Notes: a model not told the origin generated them from the sequence alone. A DNA stretch of 64,000 nucleotides from Paenibacillus sp. JZ16 (GCF_015326965.1 NZ_CP017659.1:3162001-3226000); one strand, 5' to 3'; shown: positions 26,935 through 36,909, counted from the first letter of the stretch. Made by a program: numbers and translations.

Positions 26935-27840
26935 ATGGGACAAATGCAGAATCTGCTGCCCAAAGAGCCGATGGCACCGATCTCGACGGACCAGATCACG
27001 ACGGGCGAGGATTGGGGTTATCAGCTGAAATGGGACGGCGTGCGCATACTCGCCGGAATTGACCAAAACCGCGTATCGCTATATTCCCGCAAGCTGCTCG
27101 ATAAAACGTCGCTGTATCCCGAAGTCGTTCAGGCATTATCCGGCTTGCATGAACGGCGACTTCTTTTGGATGGTGAGGTTGTCTATTTTCATCCGGAGCT
27201 GGGTCGTCCCGTGTTTCAGAAGGTTCTTCAGCGGGAGCGTTCGCGTGCGATCAGCACGAACGCTCCTCTGTTTACTTATGTTCTCTTCGATGTTCTGGTG
27301 GACGGCGACCAAGACTTGCGTAAGCTGCCCTATCTTGAACGTCACCACCGCCTGAAGGAGATCGTTTCCGACACGCCGGGCCTGCTGACCGCGGATCTGT
27401 TTCTTGAAGGTGAGCATTTATGGAATTGGGCCGAAGCACGGGGATGGGAGGGCATTGTAATGAAGCGCCTCTCCTCTCCTTATCGTGAAGGCAAGAAACA
27501 CCGGGATTGGTACAAGAAAAAGATTGCCGTGAACATGACAGCCACCGCCGTCGCCATGATCATCAGGGAAGGCCGTGTGGCCAGCCTTGTCATTGCCGAT
27601 GACGATGGCAATTACATCGGCCGTGCTTCCCTGGGGCTTAATGAGCAGATGAAGAAGAGGCTCATGCAATATGCCGAAATGCATCGTGCTGACGCGGTAT
27701 GGAGTACGCTCCATACCGACCTGAAGAAGGAGCAGCTAGCCTGGCTTAGCCAGCCGCTTTCCGTTCAGGTCACATTTCTCGAGTGGAGTCAGGATGGCAT
27801 GATGCGCCATCCCAAACTCGTATCGATTGAGGGGGTGTAA
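26935..27840 (+). CDS. ATP-dependent DNA ligase (LigD ligase part)
   Basis: A stand-alone NHEJ ligase of 301 residues. The adenylation lysine sits in motif I YQLKWDGVR (about residue 33), with LLLDGEVV (motif III), LFDVLV, WEGIVMKR (motif IV) and WYKKKIA (motif V). An OB-fold follows. There is no polymerase or phosphoesterase domain: these are split from the ligase, unlike in mycobacterial LigD. No clear ribosome binding site is seen, so translation may depend on the upstream ku gene. Confidence 0.92.
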   Translation: MGQMQNLLPKEPMAPISTDQITTGEDWGYQLKWDGVRILAGIDQNRVSLYSRKLLDKTSLYPEVVQALSGLHERRLLLDGEVVYFHPELGRPVFQKVLQRERSRAISTNAPLFTYVLFDVLVDGDQDLRKLPYLERHHRLKEIVSDTPGLLTADLFLEGEHLWNWAEARGWEGIVMKRLSSPYREGKKHRDWYKKKIAVNMTATAVAMIIREGRVASLVIADDDGNYIGRASLGLNEQMKKRLMQYAEMHRADAVWSTLHTDLKKEQLAWLSQPLSVQVTFLEWSQDGMMRHPKLVSIEGV

Positions 27841-27845
27841 ACCAT

Positions 27846-28763
27846 ATGGCTCGTACCGTCAAAGGCACCCTGACGATCGAGGGGCAGGAGATTCAAATTA
27901 CGAATCCAGACAAACCGCTTTGGCCGGAAGTCGGCATTACCAAAGCGATGTATCTGCAAAAGCTTGCGGCCATCTCCCCGTTCCTGCTCCGGTACTGCCG
28001 GGGCAGGCTGCTCACGACCATTCGGTATCCGCACGGAGCCGAAGGCGAATCCTTCTATCAGAAAAATGCGCCGGAGCCGCTGCCTCCTTTTGTTCAGACC
28101 TATGTGCACGAAAATATTAACTACGTGCTGCTCAACGGACTGCCGGAGCTGCTCTGGCTGGGGAACCTGGCTGCGCTTGAGTTTCACCCTTCACTGCACC
28201 TCGCAGGCAGCAATCTGCCCTGCGAATGGATGATTGATCTGGATCCCACGCTGCCGGAGGAGCCGCGCATCATGGAGGCGACTGCCATTGTAGGGGACGT
28301 ACTGACCTCGTTGGGCCTGTCCTCCGTCCCGAAAACCTCAGGTGCTACCGGGGTCCAGATCATCGTTCCCATTCAGGAAGGCATTACGTTCGATGAACTT
28401 CGAACAGTAGGCCAATTCGTGGGGCAATATGTAACCGAGAAATTCCCAAAGCTGTTCACCATTGAACGGCTGAAGAAGAATCGCGGCGATAAAATCTACT
28501 TCGATTATCTTCAGCATTACAGCGGAAGGACACTCGCCGCTCCTTATACCCCGCGGGCCCGGCGGCTGGGGACCGTCTCTACGCCGCTCACTTGGGACGA
28601 GGTCCGTCAGGACGTTTCTCCCACGGAGTTTCATCTGCTGAACATCGAGGAACGATTAAGAGAGAAGGGGGACCTGCTGCAGACCCTGCCTCCTCAACCG
28701 ATAGAGAACGTCATCCGACATCTGAAGCCACAAGGAAAGGCAGGATCAAAAAGGAAAGGATAG
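27846..28763 (+). CDS. LigD-type AEP polymerase (NHEJ primase-polymerase)
   Basis: An archaeo-eukaryotic-primase-type polymerase of 305 residues that fills gaps or adds ribonucleotides at broken ends. Its opening ITNPDKPLWPEVGITKAMYL is diagnostic, the catalytic pair is in CEWMIDLDP, and the nucleotide-binding segment includes KTSGATGVQIIVPI. GAGGGGG lies before the ATG, 5 nt after the ligase stop. It is the third gene of ku-lig-pol. Its last 18 nt overlap the convergent radical SAM gene. Confidence 0.92.
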   Translation: MARTVKGTLTIEGQEIQITNPDKPLWPEVGITKAMYLQKLAAISPFLLRYCRGRLLTTIRYPHGAEGESFYQKNAPEPLPPFVQTYVHENINYVLLNGLPELLWLGNLAALEFHPSLHLAGSNLPCEWMIDLDPTLPEEPRIMEATAIVGDVLTSLGLSSVPKTSGATGVQIIVPIQEGITFDELRTVGQFVGQYVTEKFPKLFTIERLKKNRGDKIYFDYLQHYSGRTLAAPYTPRARRLGTVSTPLTWDEVRQDVSPTEFHLLNIEERLREKGDLLQTLPPQPIENVIRHLKPQGKAGSKRKG

Positions 28764-29840
28764 CTGCTCCACATCCGGCACAAGCTCCTCCCCGGAGACC
28801 GGTGCGGCCGGTTGCGGCAGCTTCCTTGGCTGTACAGAAACAGCTGCCAAATCTTCCGCTGAACGAAGATGATCGCGAGCGCCTTCCACCTGCGCCCCGT
28901 CCTCTTGAGAAATCCCGCTTCCGATCGTCCCGGGCCGGCTCACGCCAGCAGCAGATGCCCCCGGGGTCAGTCCATTCAGTTCACATTCGTTCAGCAGCCT
29001 GGCTGCCATCGACTTGAAGGAACGTACGTAATGCTCTTCGGCATATGCGCCCTGCGCATATAACTCACGGTAAGGCTGAACCACTTCAGGAAACTGGTGT
29101 TTCAGTGTTTCGATATACCATTTCTTCACATCGCGCGAGAGTCTCAGCAGCGAGATCATGGCAAAGGAAACGCCCCTTACCTTCGCCTGCGACAAGAGCT
29201 CCCTCAGCTCCCATTCCTTATCCGTCAAAAAGGGCAGCACAGGCGCCACAAACAAACCCGTTCTTATGCCTGCAGCCGATAATCGGTGGATCGTATCGAG
29301 CCTGCCCTCCGGATGAGGCGATGCCGGCTCCAGCTTCCGGATGATGTCCCCATTCAGCGTGTTGAGGCTCATATTGACGGATACATTCTCCATCCGTGTC
29401 AATATGTCCATATCCCTGAGCACGAGCGGAGAGCGCGTTGTAATGCTCGTGGAGATGCGGTATTTAGCTAGCAGCTTCAGGCACTCCCGCGTAATGCCCT
29501 CCTTGCTCTCGATCGGCTGATACGGATCGGTTGCCGTTCCGATCGTAACCTGTCCTATCGATCTCCGCATCGCTTCAATATCATGATCAAACTTCCTCGC
29601 AGCACTCGATAACTGCTTCTCCAGCGCTTCCGCTGCATTCGACTTCATAAAGATATGATGCTGAAACTCATCCTCCGCCCCCATGCCAATGAAGGACTGG
29701 AAAGCGCGAGCATAACAAAAGCTGCAGCCATGCCCGCACCCGCGGTACGGATTGATGGACCAATCGAAGGGCATCCTCTCTTCCTTCACTCTGTTTAAAG
29801 TCTGTTTGGTGGTTATACGTTCATATTGCGTACGAGCCAT
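28746..29840 (-). CDS. SPL-family radical SAM protein
   Basis: A 364-residue radical SAM enzyme. The [4Fe-4S] triad is CGHGCSFC (C-x3-C-x2-C), with the SPL/Rv2578c-type flanks NPYRGC and CYARAFQ, and VTIGTATDPYQPIE plus SINMSLNT-like strands of the barrel. The last ~75 residues are a Pro/Ala/Gly-rich low-complexity tail unlike the conserved core. It resembles spore photoproduct lyase-related proteins, but the substrate is unknown. It is convergent with the NHEJ operon and shares 18 bp with its last gene; GGGAGG precedes the ATG. Confidence 0.85.
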   Translation of the reverse strand: MARTQYERITTKQTLNRVKEERMPFDWSINPYRGCGHGCSFCYARAFQSFIGMGAEDEFQHHIFMKSNAAEALEKQLSSAARKFDHDIEAMRRSIGQVTIGTATDPYQPIESKEGITRECLKLLAKYRISTSITTRSPLVLRDMDILTRMENVSVNMSLNTLNGDIIRKLEPASPHPEGRLDTIHRLSAAGIRTGLFVAPVLPFLTDKEWELRELLSQAKVRGVSFAMISLLRLSRDVKKWYIETLKHQFPEVVQPYRELYAQGAYAEEHYVRSFKSMAARLLNECELNGLTPGASAAGVSRPGTIGSGISQEDGAQVEGARDHLRSAEDLAAVSVQPRKLPQPAAPVSGEELVPDVEQLSFPF

Positions 29841-30066
29841 TCCTCTTCCTCCCTTCTGATCCTGTAATGCTATCTTGAATTATTTCATATTTTAACAAAC
29901 ATATGTTCTTATTATAAGTGGATTTTACTGGATTTACAAACCAACCCCCACCACGCTTCATGGGAACCGATTGAACTCCGTCCATTTACGATTTATAATC
30001 ATTAAATATCATGTGATATATATCAACTGTTATACATAAAAATTATCTAAGGAGTTGCAGACAGTC

Positions 30067-30642
30067 ATGGCACCTAAAACGAGGTTCACCAAACAAGATA
30101 TCGTGCTAGCCGCATTTGACATTGCCAAGACCGATGGGATCGAGTCCATTACGATTCGTAAAGTAGCTGAACGTCTGGGCAGCTCCATCGCGCCGATCTA
30201 TGTCAATTTCAACGATGCCGAAGAACTGATTCAACAGGTCGTCGACAAGACCTTCCAGGTAGCTAGAGGATTGATTACAGAGCAGAAGTCCGGTCAGCCC
30301 TTCCGGGATATCGGCATGGCAAGTCTCCGATTCGCCAAGGAGTACCCTGTGCTCTACCGGGATTTAATAATGAAGAACAATCCCCACACGAAGAATACCC
30401 CCGAACAAATTCGTGAGGTTATCGGGTTAATGAAGTTGGACCCGGAGCTTGCGGGATTTTCTGATCAGGAGCTGCAATCAATTTTATTGAAAATGCAAAC
30501 CTTTCAGACGGGTCTTTGTGTCATGCTAGCCAATGATCTGTTCACGGAGAGCGTTGATGACGACAAGATGATCCATATGATGGATGAGGCTGCTCAAGAT
30601 TTCATACGTGCCGCTCGTTTGCGGAAACAGCAAGAGAAATGA
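30067..30642 (+). CDS. TetR-family regulator
   Basis: A TetR-type repressor of about 191 residues. The helix-turn-helix reads ITIRKVAERLGSSIAPIYVNF; the C-terminal domain is a TetR-type ligand bundle. AAGGAG lies 12 nt before the ATG at 30067; a TTG at 30055 is too close to it. It precedes the serine-hydrolase gene by 49 nt on the same strand and probably controls it. Confidence 0.85.
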   Translation: MAPKTRFTKQDIVLAAFDIAKTDGIESITIRKVAERLGSSIAPIYVNFNDAEELIQQVVDKTFQVARGLITEQKSGQPFRDIGMASLRFAKEYPVLYRDLIMKNNPHTKNTPEQIREVIGLMKLDPELAGFSDQELQSILLKMQTFQTGLCVMLANDLFTESVDDDKMIHMMDEAAQDFIRAARLRKQQEK

Positions 30643-30691
30643 ATCTGCATTAGGTGTCAATACATTTCGATCTATAGGAGGTTTACGGAGA

Positions 30692-31786
30692 ATGGGAAGA
30701 GCCCTAGAGCAGTCGCTTCTGGATGAATGGTTGGAACGGATCGCCAATAAAAAGAATGTGTTTAGCACGGTTCTGTGCGTCGAGGACCAGGAACAATCCC
30801 TATCCCTTGTCAGCAGCGGCGGGGCAATGAAGACTGAAGACCGCTATTTCATTGCCAGCGTGACCAAATTATACGTGACAGCCGTAATCTTAAAATTACG
30901 AGCCGAGCAGCGGATTGGGCTCGATGATCCGATCGGCCAGTACCTCCCCGAAGAGATCATGGCGGGACTGCATAGGATGGAGAACAAGGATTACTCTGGA
31001 GAAATCACCGTCAAACAGTTAATGTCCAATACGTCTGGCATTCCGGACTATTTTTCTGGAAAGGTCTTCTCCGACCTCATCGCCGGGCATGATCAGGCTT
31101 GGAGTCTGGACAAAACATTGGATGAGGCTAGACGGCAACAGCCCAAATTCAAACCAGGCCAGAGAAATAAAGCCCAATATTCCGACACTAATTACCGGCT
31201 GCTTGGCCGAATGATCGAGAATATCAAGGGCGAACCCATTCAGAACGTATTCAAGGAGTATATTTTCGACAGGCTGAATCTGACACAGACGTATTTTTTT
31301 CATGATCCCGAGGATACAAGCCCCGTTCCTTTCTATTATAAGAAAAAACGTTTGGACCTTCCTCTGTATATGGCGTCAATCGGAGCGGAAGGCGGCATCG
31401 TCTCAACGGCAAGGGAAACGATGATGTTCCTGCGCTCCTTTTTTAACGGGGAACTGTTTCCGATAGGTGATCTGGATGAACTCCAGAGACAATGGAATTT
31501 TCTCTGGACACCGGGCTCCTTTTTCTATGGCACCGGCATTTCAAGACAGCCGCTATCTCCATTCAGCCTCGGACGGGGACTCATTGGTCACTGGGGTCAA
31601 TCCGGCGCATTTGCCTTCCATCATCCTGAATCAGGACTCTATTTCACCGGAACCGTGAACCAGGCTGTCGGTCAATCCGCGGCTGTGCAGGTGATGACAA
31701 GAATCATACGTTATTATGGGCGGGAGAAGAAGACGCTTCACTTGACACAGACACCCCATAAACAAAAAAATGCTCCACCCGGTTAA
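30692..31786 (+). CDS. Serine hydrolase, beta-lactamase/DD-peptidase family
   Basis: A penicillin-binding-fold hydrolase (class C beta-lactamase-like) of 364 residues. The nucleophile motif is ASVTKLY (S-x-x-K), the second motif is YSDTNY (Y-x-N-like), and the third is HWGQSGAF (H-x-G). No signal peptide is visible, so it is probably cytosolic. AGGAGG 10 nt before 30692 gives the start; the open frame extends 36 codons further up but overlaps the TetR gene. Substrate unknown. Confidence 0.85.
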   Translation: MGRALEQSLLDEWLERIANKKNVFSTVLCVEDQEQSLSLVSSGGAMKTEDRYFIASVTKLYVTAVILKLRAEQRIGLDDPIGQYLPEEIMAGLHRMENKDYSGEITVKQLMSNTSGIPDYFSGKVFSDLIAGHDQAWSLDKTLDEARRQQPKFKPGQRNKAQYSDTNYRLLGRMIENIKGEPIQNVFKEYIFDRLNLTQTYFFHDPEDTSPVPFYYKKKRLDLPLYMASIGAEGGIVSTARETMMFLRSFFNGELFPIGDLDELQRQWNFLWTPGSFFYGTGISRQPLSPFSLGRGLIGHWGQSGAFAFHHPESGLYFTGTVNQAVGQSAAVQVMTRIIRYYGREKKTLHLTQTPHKQKNAPPG

Positions 31787-31805
31787 CTCTCAACGTGGGT
31801 GGAAC
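31764..31805. terminator. Bidirectional terminator (serine hydrolase / yitT)
   Basis: GCTCCACCC and GGGTGGAAC form the stem. On the minus strand it is followed by seven T residues, best suited to end yitT. Confidence 0.8.
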
Positions 31806-31822
31806 ATAGCACTTTAAAGTTA

Positions 31823-32740
31823 TTAATGTATGGCCTTCTTCTTAAAGCGGCCGCCCTTCACATCATGGATGTTTCCGATGGCAACAAAAGCCTGGGAATC
31901 CCAATCCTCCACGATGGATTTGAGTTTCGCTTCTTCCAAACGGGTGATGACAACAAAGATAACCTTCTTGCTGTCCCCGGAATAAGCACCCTCTCCATCC
32001 AGATAGGTTACGCCGCGTCCCAAACGTTGGGTTAACGCATCACCGATCTCCTTATGCTTATCACTGATTATCCATACCGATTTGGATTGATCGATGCCTT
32101 CGATTGTAATGTCAATCAGTTTAAACGCCAGGTAATAAGCAATGAGCGAGTACATGGCATGATCCCAACCGAAAATAAATCCTGCGCTGCCCAGAATAAA
32201 TACGTTAATGAACATCACGATTTCACCGACAGAGAACGGTGTCTTCTTGTTGATCAGAATGGCTACGATTTCCGTGCCGTCCAAGGAGCCGCCGGACCGG
32301 ATTACAAGACCAACCCCGATCCCCAGCAGAACGCCGCCGAACACGGCCGCTAGCAGCGGATCGATGGTAATCGGATCGACGGGATGCAGAAAATAAGTTC
32401 CAATGGACATGACCACTACAGCGAACAGCGTGGATAATGCAAAAGTTTTCCCGATCTGTTTATATCCCATAAACAAAAATGGAAGGTTGAATAAGGTCAG
32501 AAATATACCGAGCGGAAAATCCGTGATATGGGAAACCATAATGGATATCCCGGTAATGCCCCCGTCAATAATTTTGTTGGGCACCAGAAAGATCTCCAGC
32601 CCTACTGCCATTAGTACCGCACCGAAAGTTAAGAACACCAGACGACGGAGAAGCTTCAAGGTGGTTGAGCCTGCTTTGGGATTCTCCGGCTTCTGCTGCT
32701 CCGCTTTCACTTGTGCAAGAATCTTCACATCACTTGACAT
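31823..32740 (-). CDS. YitT family membrane protein
   Basis: A 305-residue protein with five or so N-terminal membrane spans (for example VFLTFGAVLMAVGLEIFLVP, then ITGISIMVSHI) and a soluble C-terminal DUF2179 domain ending GGRFKKK. YitT proteins are a large Bacillota family of unproved function, often multiple per genome. GGGGGAGA precedes the ATG. Confidence 0.9.
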   Translation of the reverse strand: MSSDVKILAQVKAEQQKPENPKAGSTTLKLLRRLVFLTFGAVLMAVGLEIFLVPNKIIDGGITGISIMVSHITDFPLGIFLTLFNLPFLFMGYKQIGKTFALSTLFAVVVMSIGTYFLHPVDPITIDPLLAAVFGGVLLGIGVGLVIRSGGSLDGTEIVAILINKKTPFSVGEIVMFINVFILGSAGFIFGWDHAMYSLIAYYLAFKLIDITIEGIDQSKSVWIISDKHKEIGDALTQRLGRGVTYLDGEGAYSGDSKKVIFVVITRLEEAKLKSIVEDWDSQAFVAIGNIHDVKGGRFKKKAIH

Positions 32741-32907
32741 AAATCTCCCCCGTTCAACTTATGAAAAATAAGCTAATTTATATTTATAAGTGAAACCCTT
32801 ATAAATATTCTATCATATAAACAAATGCTGGACATAGAACTTTCAGGCATCTTCCTGAATTTCACTTGCTTGCCCTGCATTCTTACATATCACGTAAGAT
32901 GTGAAAC

Positions 32908-34338
32908 CTAAAGTAAGGGAGACAGCATCCTGCATAATATTTCGGCAGCTTTCTGCCATCTTCCGCGCTGACGGAACACCTCCGCATCGATAAGCCTGCT
33001 CTGTTTGAGATCCTCCTTAAAATCCGCAACCAACCGTTCGATGGGCAGCTGATCAAACAGTACGGCGGTCAGCTCGAAATTACAGAAAAAACTCCGCATA
33101 TCCATATTCGCCGTACCGACCGAGCCGAGAAGCTCGTCCACAATGAGCACCTTGGCATGGATGAATCCTTTTTCATACTCGTAGAAGGTAACTCCCGCTG
33201 CCAGCAGCTCTTCCACATAGGACAAGCTCGCCATTTTCACAAAACGGGAATCGGCACGATCGGGAATAATGATTCGCACATCCACACCGCTCACCGCCGC
33301 CGTCTTCAGCGCCTCATATATTCCTTCATCCGGTATGAAATAAGGCGTGGTGATCCATATTCGTTCTTTGGCTACGGATATTGCCCCAAAGCACATCTCC
33401 TGGATGGCATTCCAGTTCAGATCCGGTCCGCTGCTCAATATTTGCACTTGCTCATCCCCGGTGCATTGATGCTCCGGGAACAGCCCGAAATCCGCAATGC
33501 GCTCTCCGGATGCGAGCTTCCAATCATGCAGAAACACATTTTGCAGGAAGTAAACCGCATCTCCCTTTACTTCCAGATGCGTGTCGCGCCAGTAGCCCAT
33601 TTTCGGATATTCGCCCAAATAGTCGTCCCCGACGTTAATCCCGCCAAGAAAACCGATTATGCCGTCCACCACGACGATTTTACGGTGATTCCGGTAATTG
33701 ATTCTGCGGCTGAACATCGAAACCATGGCGGGCAGGAAGAAATAGAACTCCACTCCCGATTCCTTGAACCGCCGAATGAACGTTTTCTTGAGTTTATAAC
33801 TGCCAAGCCCGTCACAAACCAGGCGTACCTTGACGCCTTCTTGCGCCTTTCGGATCATGACCTCCTGAAACTTCGTGCCGATCCGGTCATGACGAAAGAT
33901 ATAGAACTCCACATGGATGTGGTCTTTGGCCTGTTCCATAGCACGCAGCATGGCATCGTAAGTCTCTTCTCCATCCGTCAACACGCGGCTCTGATTACAG
34001 CCTGTAATCGGACTCTCCGACAAGTGATTGAGCAGATTGAACAAACGGTCATTATGATGAAATTCAGCATTGTTCATGCCTTCCTTGTTCCAAACAACGG
34101 CGGCCCGATCCCACAGGTGTCCCCTAAGCTCCTGAAACAGTCTGGAGCCCCGCTTGCGAATCTTCAACCGCTTCTGATAGTCCCTAGCCACAAAGAAATA
34201 GAGTACAAACCCGATCAATGGGAGGCAAAATAAAATAAACAGCCAGGCCACGGCCTTGGACGGATTCCGAAACTCCAGCAACAGCACTGCAACCATCTGC
34301 AAAATAAAAGTAATAAGTGCAACCAGAAGCCACACCAT
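32908..34338 (-). CDS. cls: Cardiolipin synthase
   Basis: A membrane phospholipase-D-type enzyme joining two phosphatidylglycerols to cardiolipin. It has 476 residues. Two N-terminal membrane helices are followed by two HKD halves: the first with HVEFYIFRHD and NHRKIVVVDG, the second with WITTPYFIPDEG and HAKVLIVDE-x2-GSVGTANMD. GAGGAGG precedes the ATG. Confidence 0.93.
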   Translation of the reverse strand: MVWLLVALITFILQMVAVLLLEFRNPSKAVAWLFILFCLPLIGFVLYFFVARDYQKRLKIRKRGSRLFQELRGHLWDRAAVVWNKEGMNNAEFHHNDRLFNLLNHLSESPITGCNQSRVLTDGEETYDAMLRAMEQAKDHIHVEFYIFRHDRIGTKFQEVMIRKAQEGVKVRLVCDGLGSYKLKKTFIRRFKESGVEFYFFLPAMVSMFSRRINYRNHRKIVVVDGIIGFLGGINVGDDYLGEYPKMGYWRDTHLEVKGDAVYFLQNVFLHDWKLASGERIADFGLFPEHQCTGDEQVQILSSGPDLNWNAIQEMCFGAISVAKERIWITTPYFIPDEGIYEALKTAAVSGVDVRIIIPDRADSRFVKMASLSYVEELLAAGVTFYEYEKGFIHAKVLIVDELLGSVGTANMDMRSFFCNFELTAVLFDQLPIERLVADFKEDLKQSRLIDAEVFRQRGRWQKAAEILCRMLSPLL

Positions 34339-34575
34339 ACCGGCAGCCTCCTCACCATGAATAATAGTCGTATTTGAATCGATTAACTACACTACATCAT
34401 TGACCAATTCCATATGTATTTATTCAATTACCCAATGGCGCACCATACTGAATAAATTCTCTTATCTAATAATTTTTGACATGTTCTTCGAAAGAATAGA
34501 ATACATACTAGATAAGGAGCTGGCCAAGTCTAGCGGGTACCATGATCCATAAACGATGTATGGAAGGGAGATGCC

Positions 34576-35547
34576 ATGAAAACCACACACCGTAAACAAC
34601 GCTTAACCTTGCTGGTGCTTCGGGATGCCCAGCATTCAGTCAAACAGATCCATCTGTCCAAGCCTCTAATGATAGCGGTGCCCGCGGCCGCTATTTTGTC
34701 CATCGCCGGACTGATCGTTTCCCTGCAGATCCAGTCGGCCCAGACGATCTCGGGGCTGGAGCAGCAGCTGATGCTCAAAAACCTGGAAGCCTTAAAGATG
34801 GAAGTAACGGTTACCGACAAGGAAGAAGCCATAGAACGTCTAAACAAAGCCATCATTCAGCTGTCGGGCGAAGCAGAGCAAACGAAGGTCCAGATGGAGC
34901 GCGTTCAGCAGCTGGAGCAGGAGCTTCAGCAGTTTATTCAGAAGCACGGCAGCTTGTCAGGACAGACCTCCTCCATCACAGATGAGGATAAGCAGCATGT
35001 CGGAGGGGAATTCATTGCCGTTCATGAGAATGGAATGTTAAGTCTCGCGAAGGAGACTCAGGATGATTTTGAGGAGATTCAGCAGTTGATTTCTCGCATG
35101 GAGCAGCATATTCCGCGTACGCTGGATCAGGCTCAGGAAACCCAGGAGAAACGTGAAGGCACACCTTCTCTATGGCCGACCACCTCTAAGCGGCTGACAT
35201 CGAATTTCGGTTATCGGAGCGATCCTTTTACCGGGCGTTCGGCCTATCATGCCGGCATCGATATTGCCGGTAAAACCGGCGATCCGATCTATGCCGCCGG
35301 TGCCGGTGAGGTGACGGCAGCGGAACGCGGCGGAGCTCGAGGGCTTTATATCGTCGTCAAACACCCGAATGGGCTGGAGACCTGGTACATGCATCTGGAC
35401 AGTCTGGACGTGTCGGTAGGCGATCATGTCGATCAAGGTGATACCATCGGCAAGCTGGGTTCCTCCGGGCGAAGCACAGGCCCTCATCTTCATTTTCAGG
35501 TCGTCAAAAACAACCAGACGATTGACCCGTTGCCTTATCTGCAGTAA
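34576..35547 (+). CDS. M23-family metallopeptidase (LytM domain)
   Basis: A membrane-anchored peptidoglycan endopeptidase or scaffold of 323 residues. One N-terminal membrane helix (AVPAAAILSIAGLIVSL) is followed by a coiled coil (about residues 60-135) and a C-terminal M23 domain. That domain has zinc ligands HAGIDIA (H-x3-D) and HLHFQV, so it looks catalytically competent. It is 32 nt upstream of a bactofilin gene. A TTGACA at 34476-34481 lies in the 237-bp upstream gap, but no matching -10 is clear. Confidence 0.9.
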   Translation: MKTTHRKQRLTLLVLRDAQHSVKQIHLSKPLMIAVPAAAILSIAGLIVSLQIQSAQTISGLEQQLMLKNLEALKMEVTVTDKEEAIERLNKAIIQLSGEAEQTKVQMERVQQLEQELQQFIQKHGSLSGQTSSITDEDKQHVGGEFIAVHENGMLSLAKETQDDFEEIQQLISRMEQHIPRTLDQAQETQEKREGTPSLWPTTSKRLTSNFGYRSDPFTGRSAYHAGIDIAGKTGDPIYAAGAGEVTAAERGGARGLYIVVKHPNGLETWYMHLDSLDVSVGDHVDQGDTIGKLGSSGRSTGPHLHFQVVKNNQTIDPLPYLQ

Positions 35548-35579
35548 CAACATTCATTCTTGATGAGGAGGAATATAAT

Positions 35580-35999
35580 ATGAAAAAGAAAAACAAGAAC
35601 AAGCGGGCTTCAGAGCGAACGGATACGCTGATTGGGCCGGGAAGCGAAGTGGAAGGTGTGCTTCAATGCGAAGAAAACCTGCGGATTGATGGCCGCTTTA
35701 ACGGCTCCATCGAAAGCCAAGGCTGTGTCACGATCGGCGAAGAAGCCATTGCACGCTCCAATATCTCCGCTCGGGAGGTCATCGTGGCCGGCAAGGTGTA
35801 TGGCGATGTAACGGCAGAAAACAAACTGACCATTACGCCTACGGGACAAATGTACGGGGATGTTTACGCCGCTTCCCTGATCGTTATGGAAGGCGGACTC
35901 CTGAATGGAGCAAGCCGGATGGACCATCCAACCTCCAATCAAGATGCTGCGGAGTCAACGGACACCACACTGCCGCTTCAGCGTTCGGAAGCAGGTTAA
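35580..35999 (+). CDS. Bactofilin (polymer-forming cytoskeletal protein)
   Basis: A 139-residue beta-helical polymer-forming protein. The repeated core runs TLIGPGSEVEGVL, RIDGRFNGSIE, VIVAGKVYGDV and QMYGDVYAASLIV. The termini are disordered, the N-terminus Lys-rich. Pairing with an M23 peptidase is a recurring arrangement in which bactofilin positions the peptidase to shape the cell wall. Confidence 0.92.
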   Translation: MKKKNKNKRASERTDTLIGPGSEVEGVLQCEENLRIDGRFNGSIESQGCVTIGEEAIARSNISAREVIVAGKVYGDVTAENKLTITPTGQMYGDVYAASLIVMEGGLLNGASRMDHPTSNQDAAESTDTTLPLQRSEAG

Positions 36000-36073
36000 C
36001 CTAAGCGTATGGACGACCACTCGAACCCGGCAGTTTTATATAGAGCGGCTAGTTCTTTCAGCCGGCATAATCA

Positions 36074-36121
36074 AAGAGCCCCTTCCCATCCATGTTCACA
36101 CGGGCAGAAGGAGCTCTTTTC
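36074..36121 (+). terminator. Terminator of the M23-bactofilin operon
   Basis: AGAGC-CCTTC and GAAGG-AGCTCT arms are followed by TTTTC. Confidence 0.75.
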
Positions 36122-36132
36122 TTATTCATAAA

Positions 36133-36909
36133 TTAAGCTGCAACGTCTCTCCTCGTAAAGGCCAACCAAGAGATGAGCATGAACAACAGGCTATAAACAA
36201 CCAGAATCGTGATGGAGAAACCGAGCCCAACTCCCCCCGGTCCGACCGGCGACTGAATGTAACCGCTCAGGTCGGTGTGGAGAAAGAGTAAGTACTTCGC
36301 CCATGCAAACCGCTCCGGATTAAAGATAAAGCCGAAAATATCCTTGGTGAACAGAACCAGCAGCGATAAGCCAATCGCCAAACCGCCAGAACGAAACACC
36401 GTAGAAAGCATAAACGCAATCAGCGAGATGACCAGCGCCTGGGTCGTATCGGTCAGCAGGAGAAGCAGCGAATTGTTCATCGAAGATCCCTCGAATCCGC
36501 CCGACCATCCGGTATTTCCGGAGAATAACAGCAGCGACATAGCGATCCCTACCACAGCCGTGATTCCTGCACAGAGCAGACCGAATAGAAGCAGAGCGGT
36601 GAATTTGGACAACAGAATCTTCCCTCGGCTCCACGGCCGAATCAGCAGCAATTTGATGGTCCCTCCGGCAAACTCCCCTGCCACGATATCCGCTGCGATG
36701 ATCACCGTGAAGATCGTACTCAGGTAGATGGTGAAACTCTCCGTCCATGTGAATACGGTCCAGACATCCATTGGCGCATTCGTAAAGTACAGCATGGCAG
36801 GCATGGCCACATTAAACAAGAGAAGAATCGCCAGCATGACCCATGTCCGTACGCGATAGTAAATTTTCATATTCTCATTGGCTACAAGACGGGTAAAGTT
36901 ATTCAACAA
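36133..36909 (-). CDS. ABC transporter permease (ABC-2 type)
   Basis: A 258-residue integral membrane protein with six predicted spans, beginning MLNNFTRLVANENMKIYYR. It has the ABC-2 pattern (IIAADIVAGEFAGGTIKLLLIRP). The start is TTG at 36909 with GGAGGGGG upstream, overlapping the end of the ATPase gene by 11 nt. It forms an exporter with that ATPase; the substrate is unknown. Confidence 0.87.
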   Translation of the reverse strand: MLNNFTRLVANENMKIYYRVRTWVMLAILLLFNVAMPAMLYFTNAPMDVWTVFTWTESFTIYLSTIFTVIIAADIVAGEFAGGTIKLLLIRPWSRGKILLSKFTALLLFGLLCAGITAVVGIAMSLLLFSGNTGWSGGFEGSSMNNSLLLLLTDTTQALVISLIAFMLSTVFRSGGLAIGLSLLVLFTKDIFGFIFNPERFAWAKYLLFLHTDLSGYIQSPVGPGGVGLGFSITILVVYSLLFMLISWLAFTRRDVAA

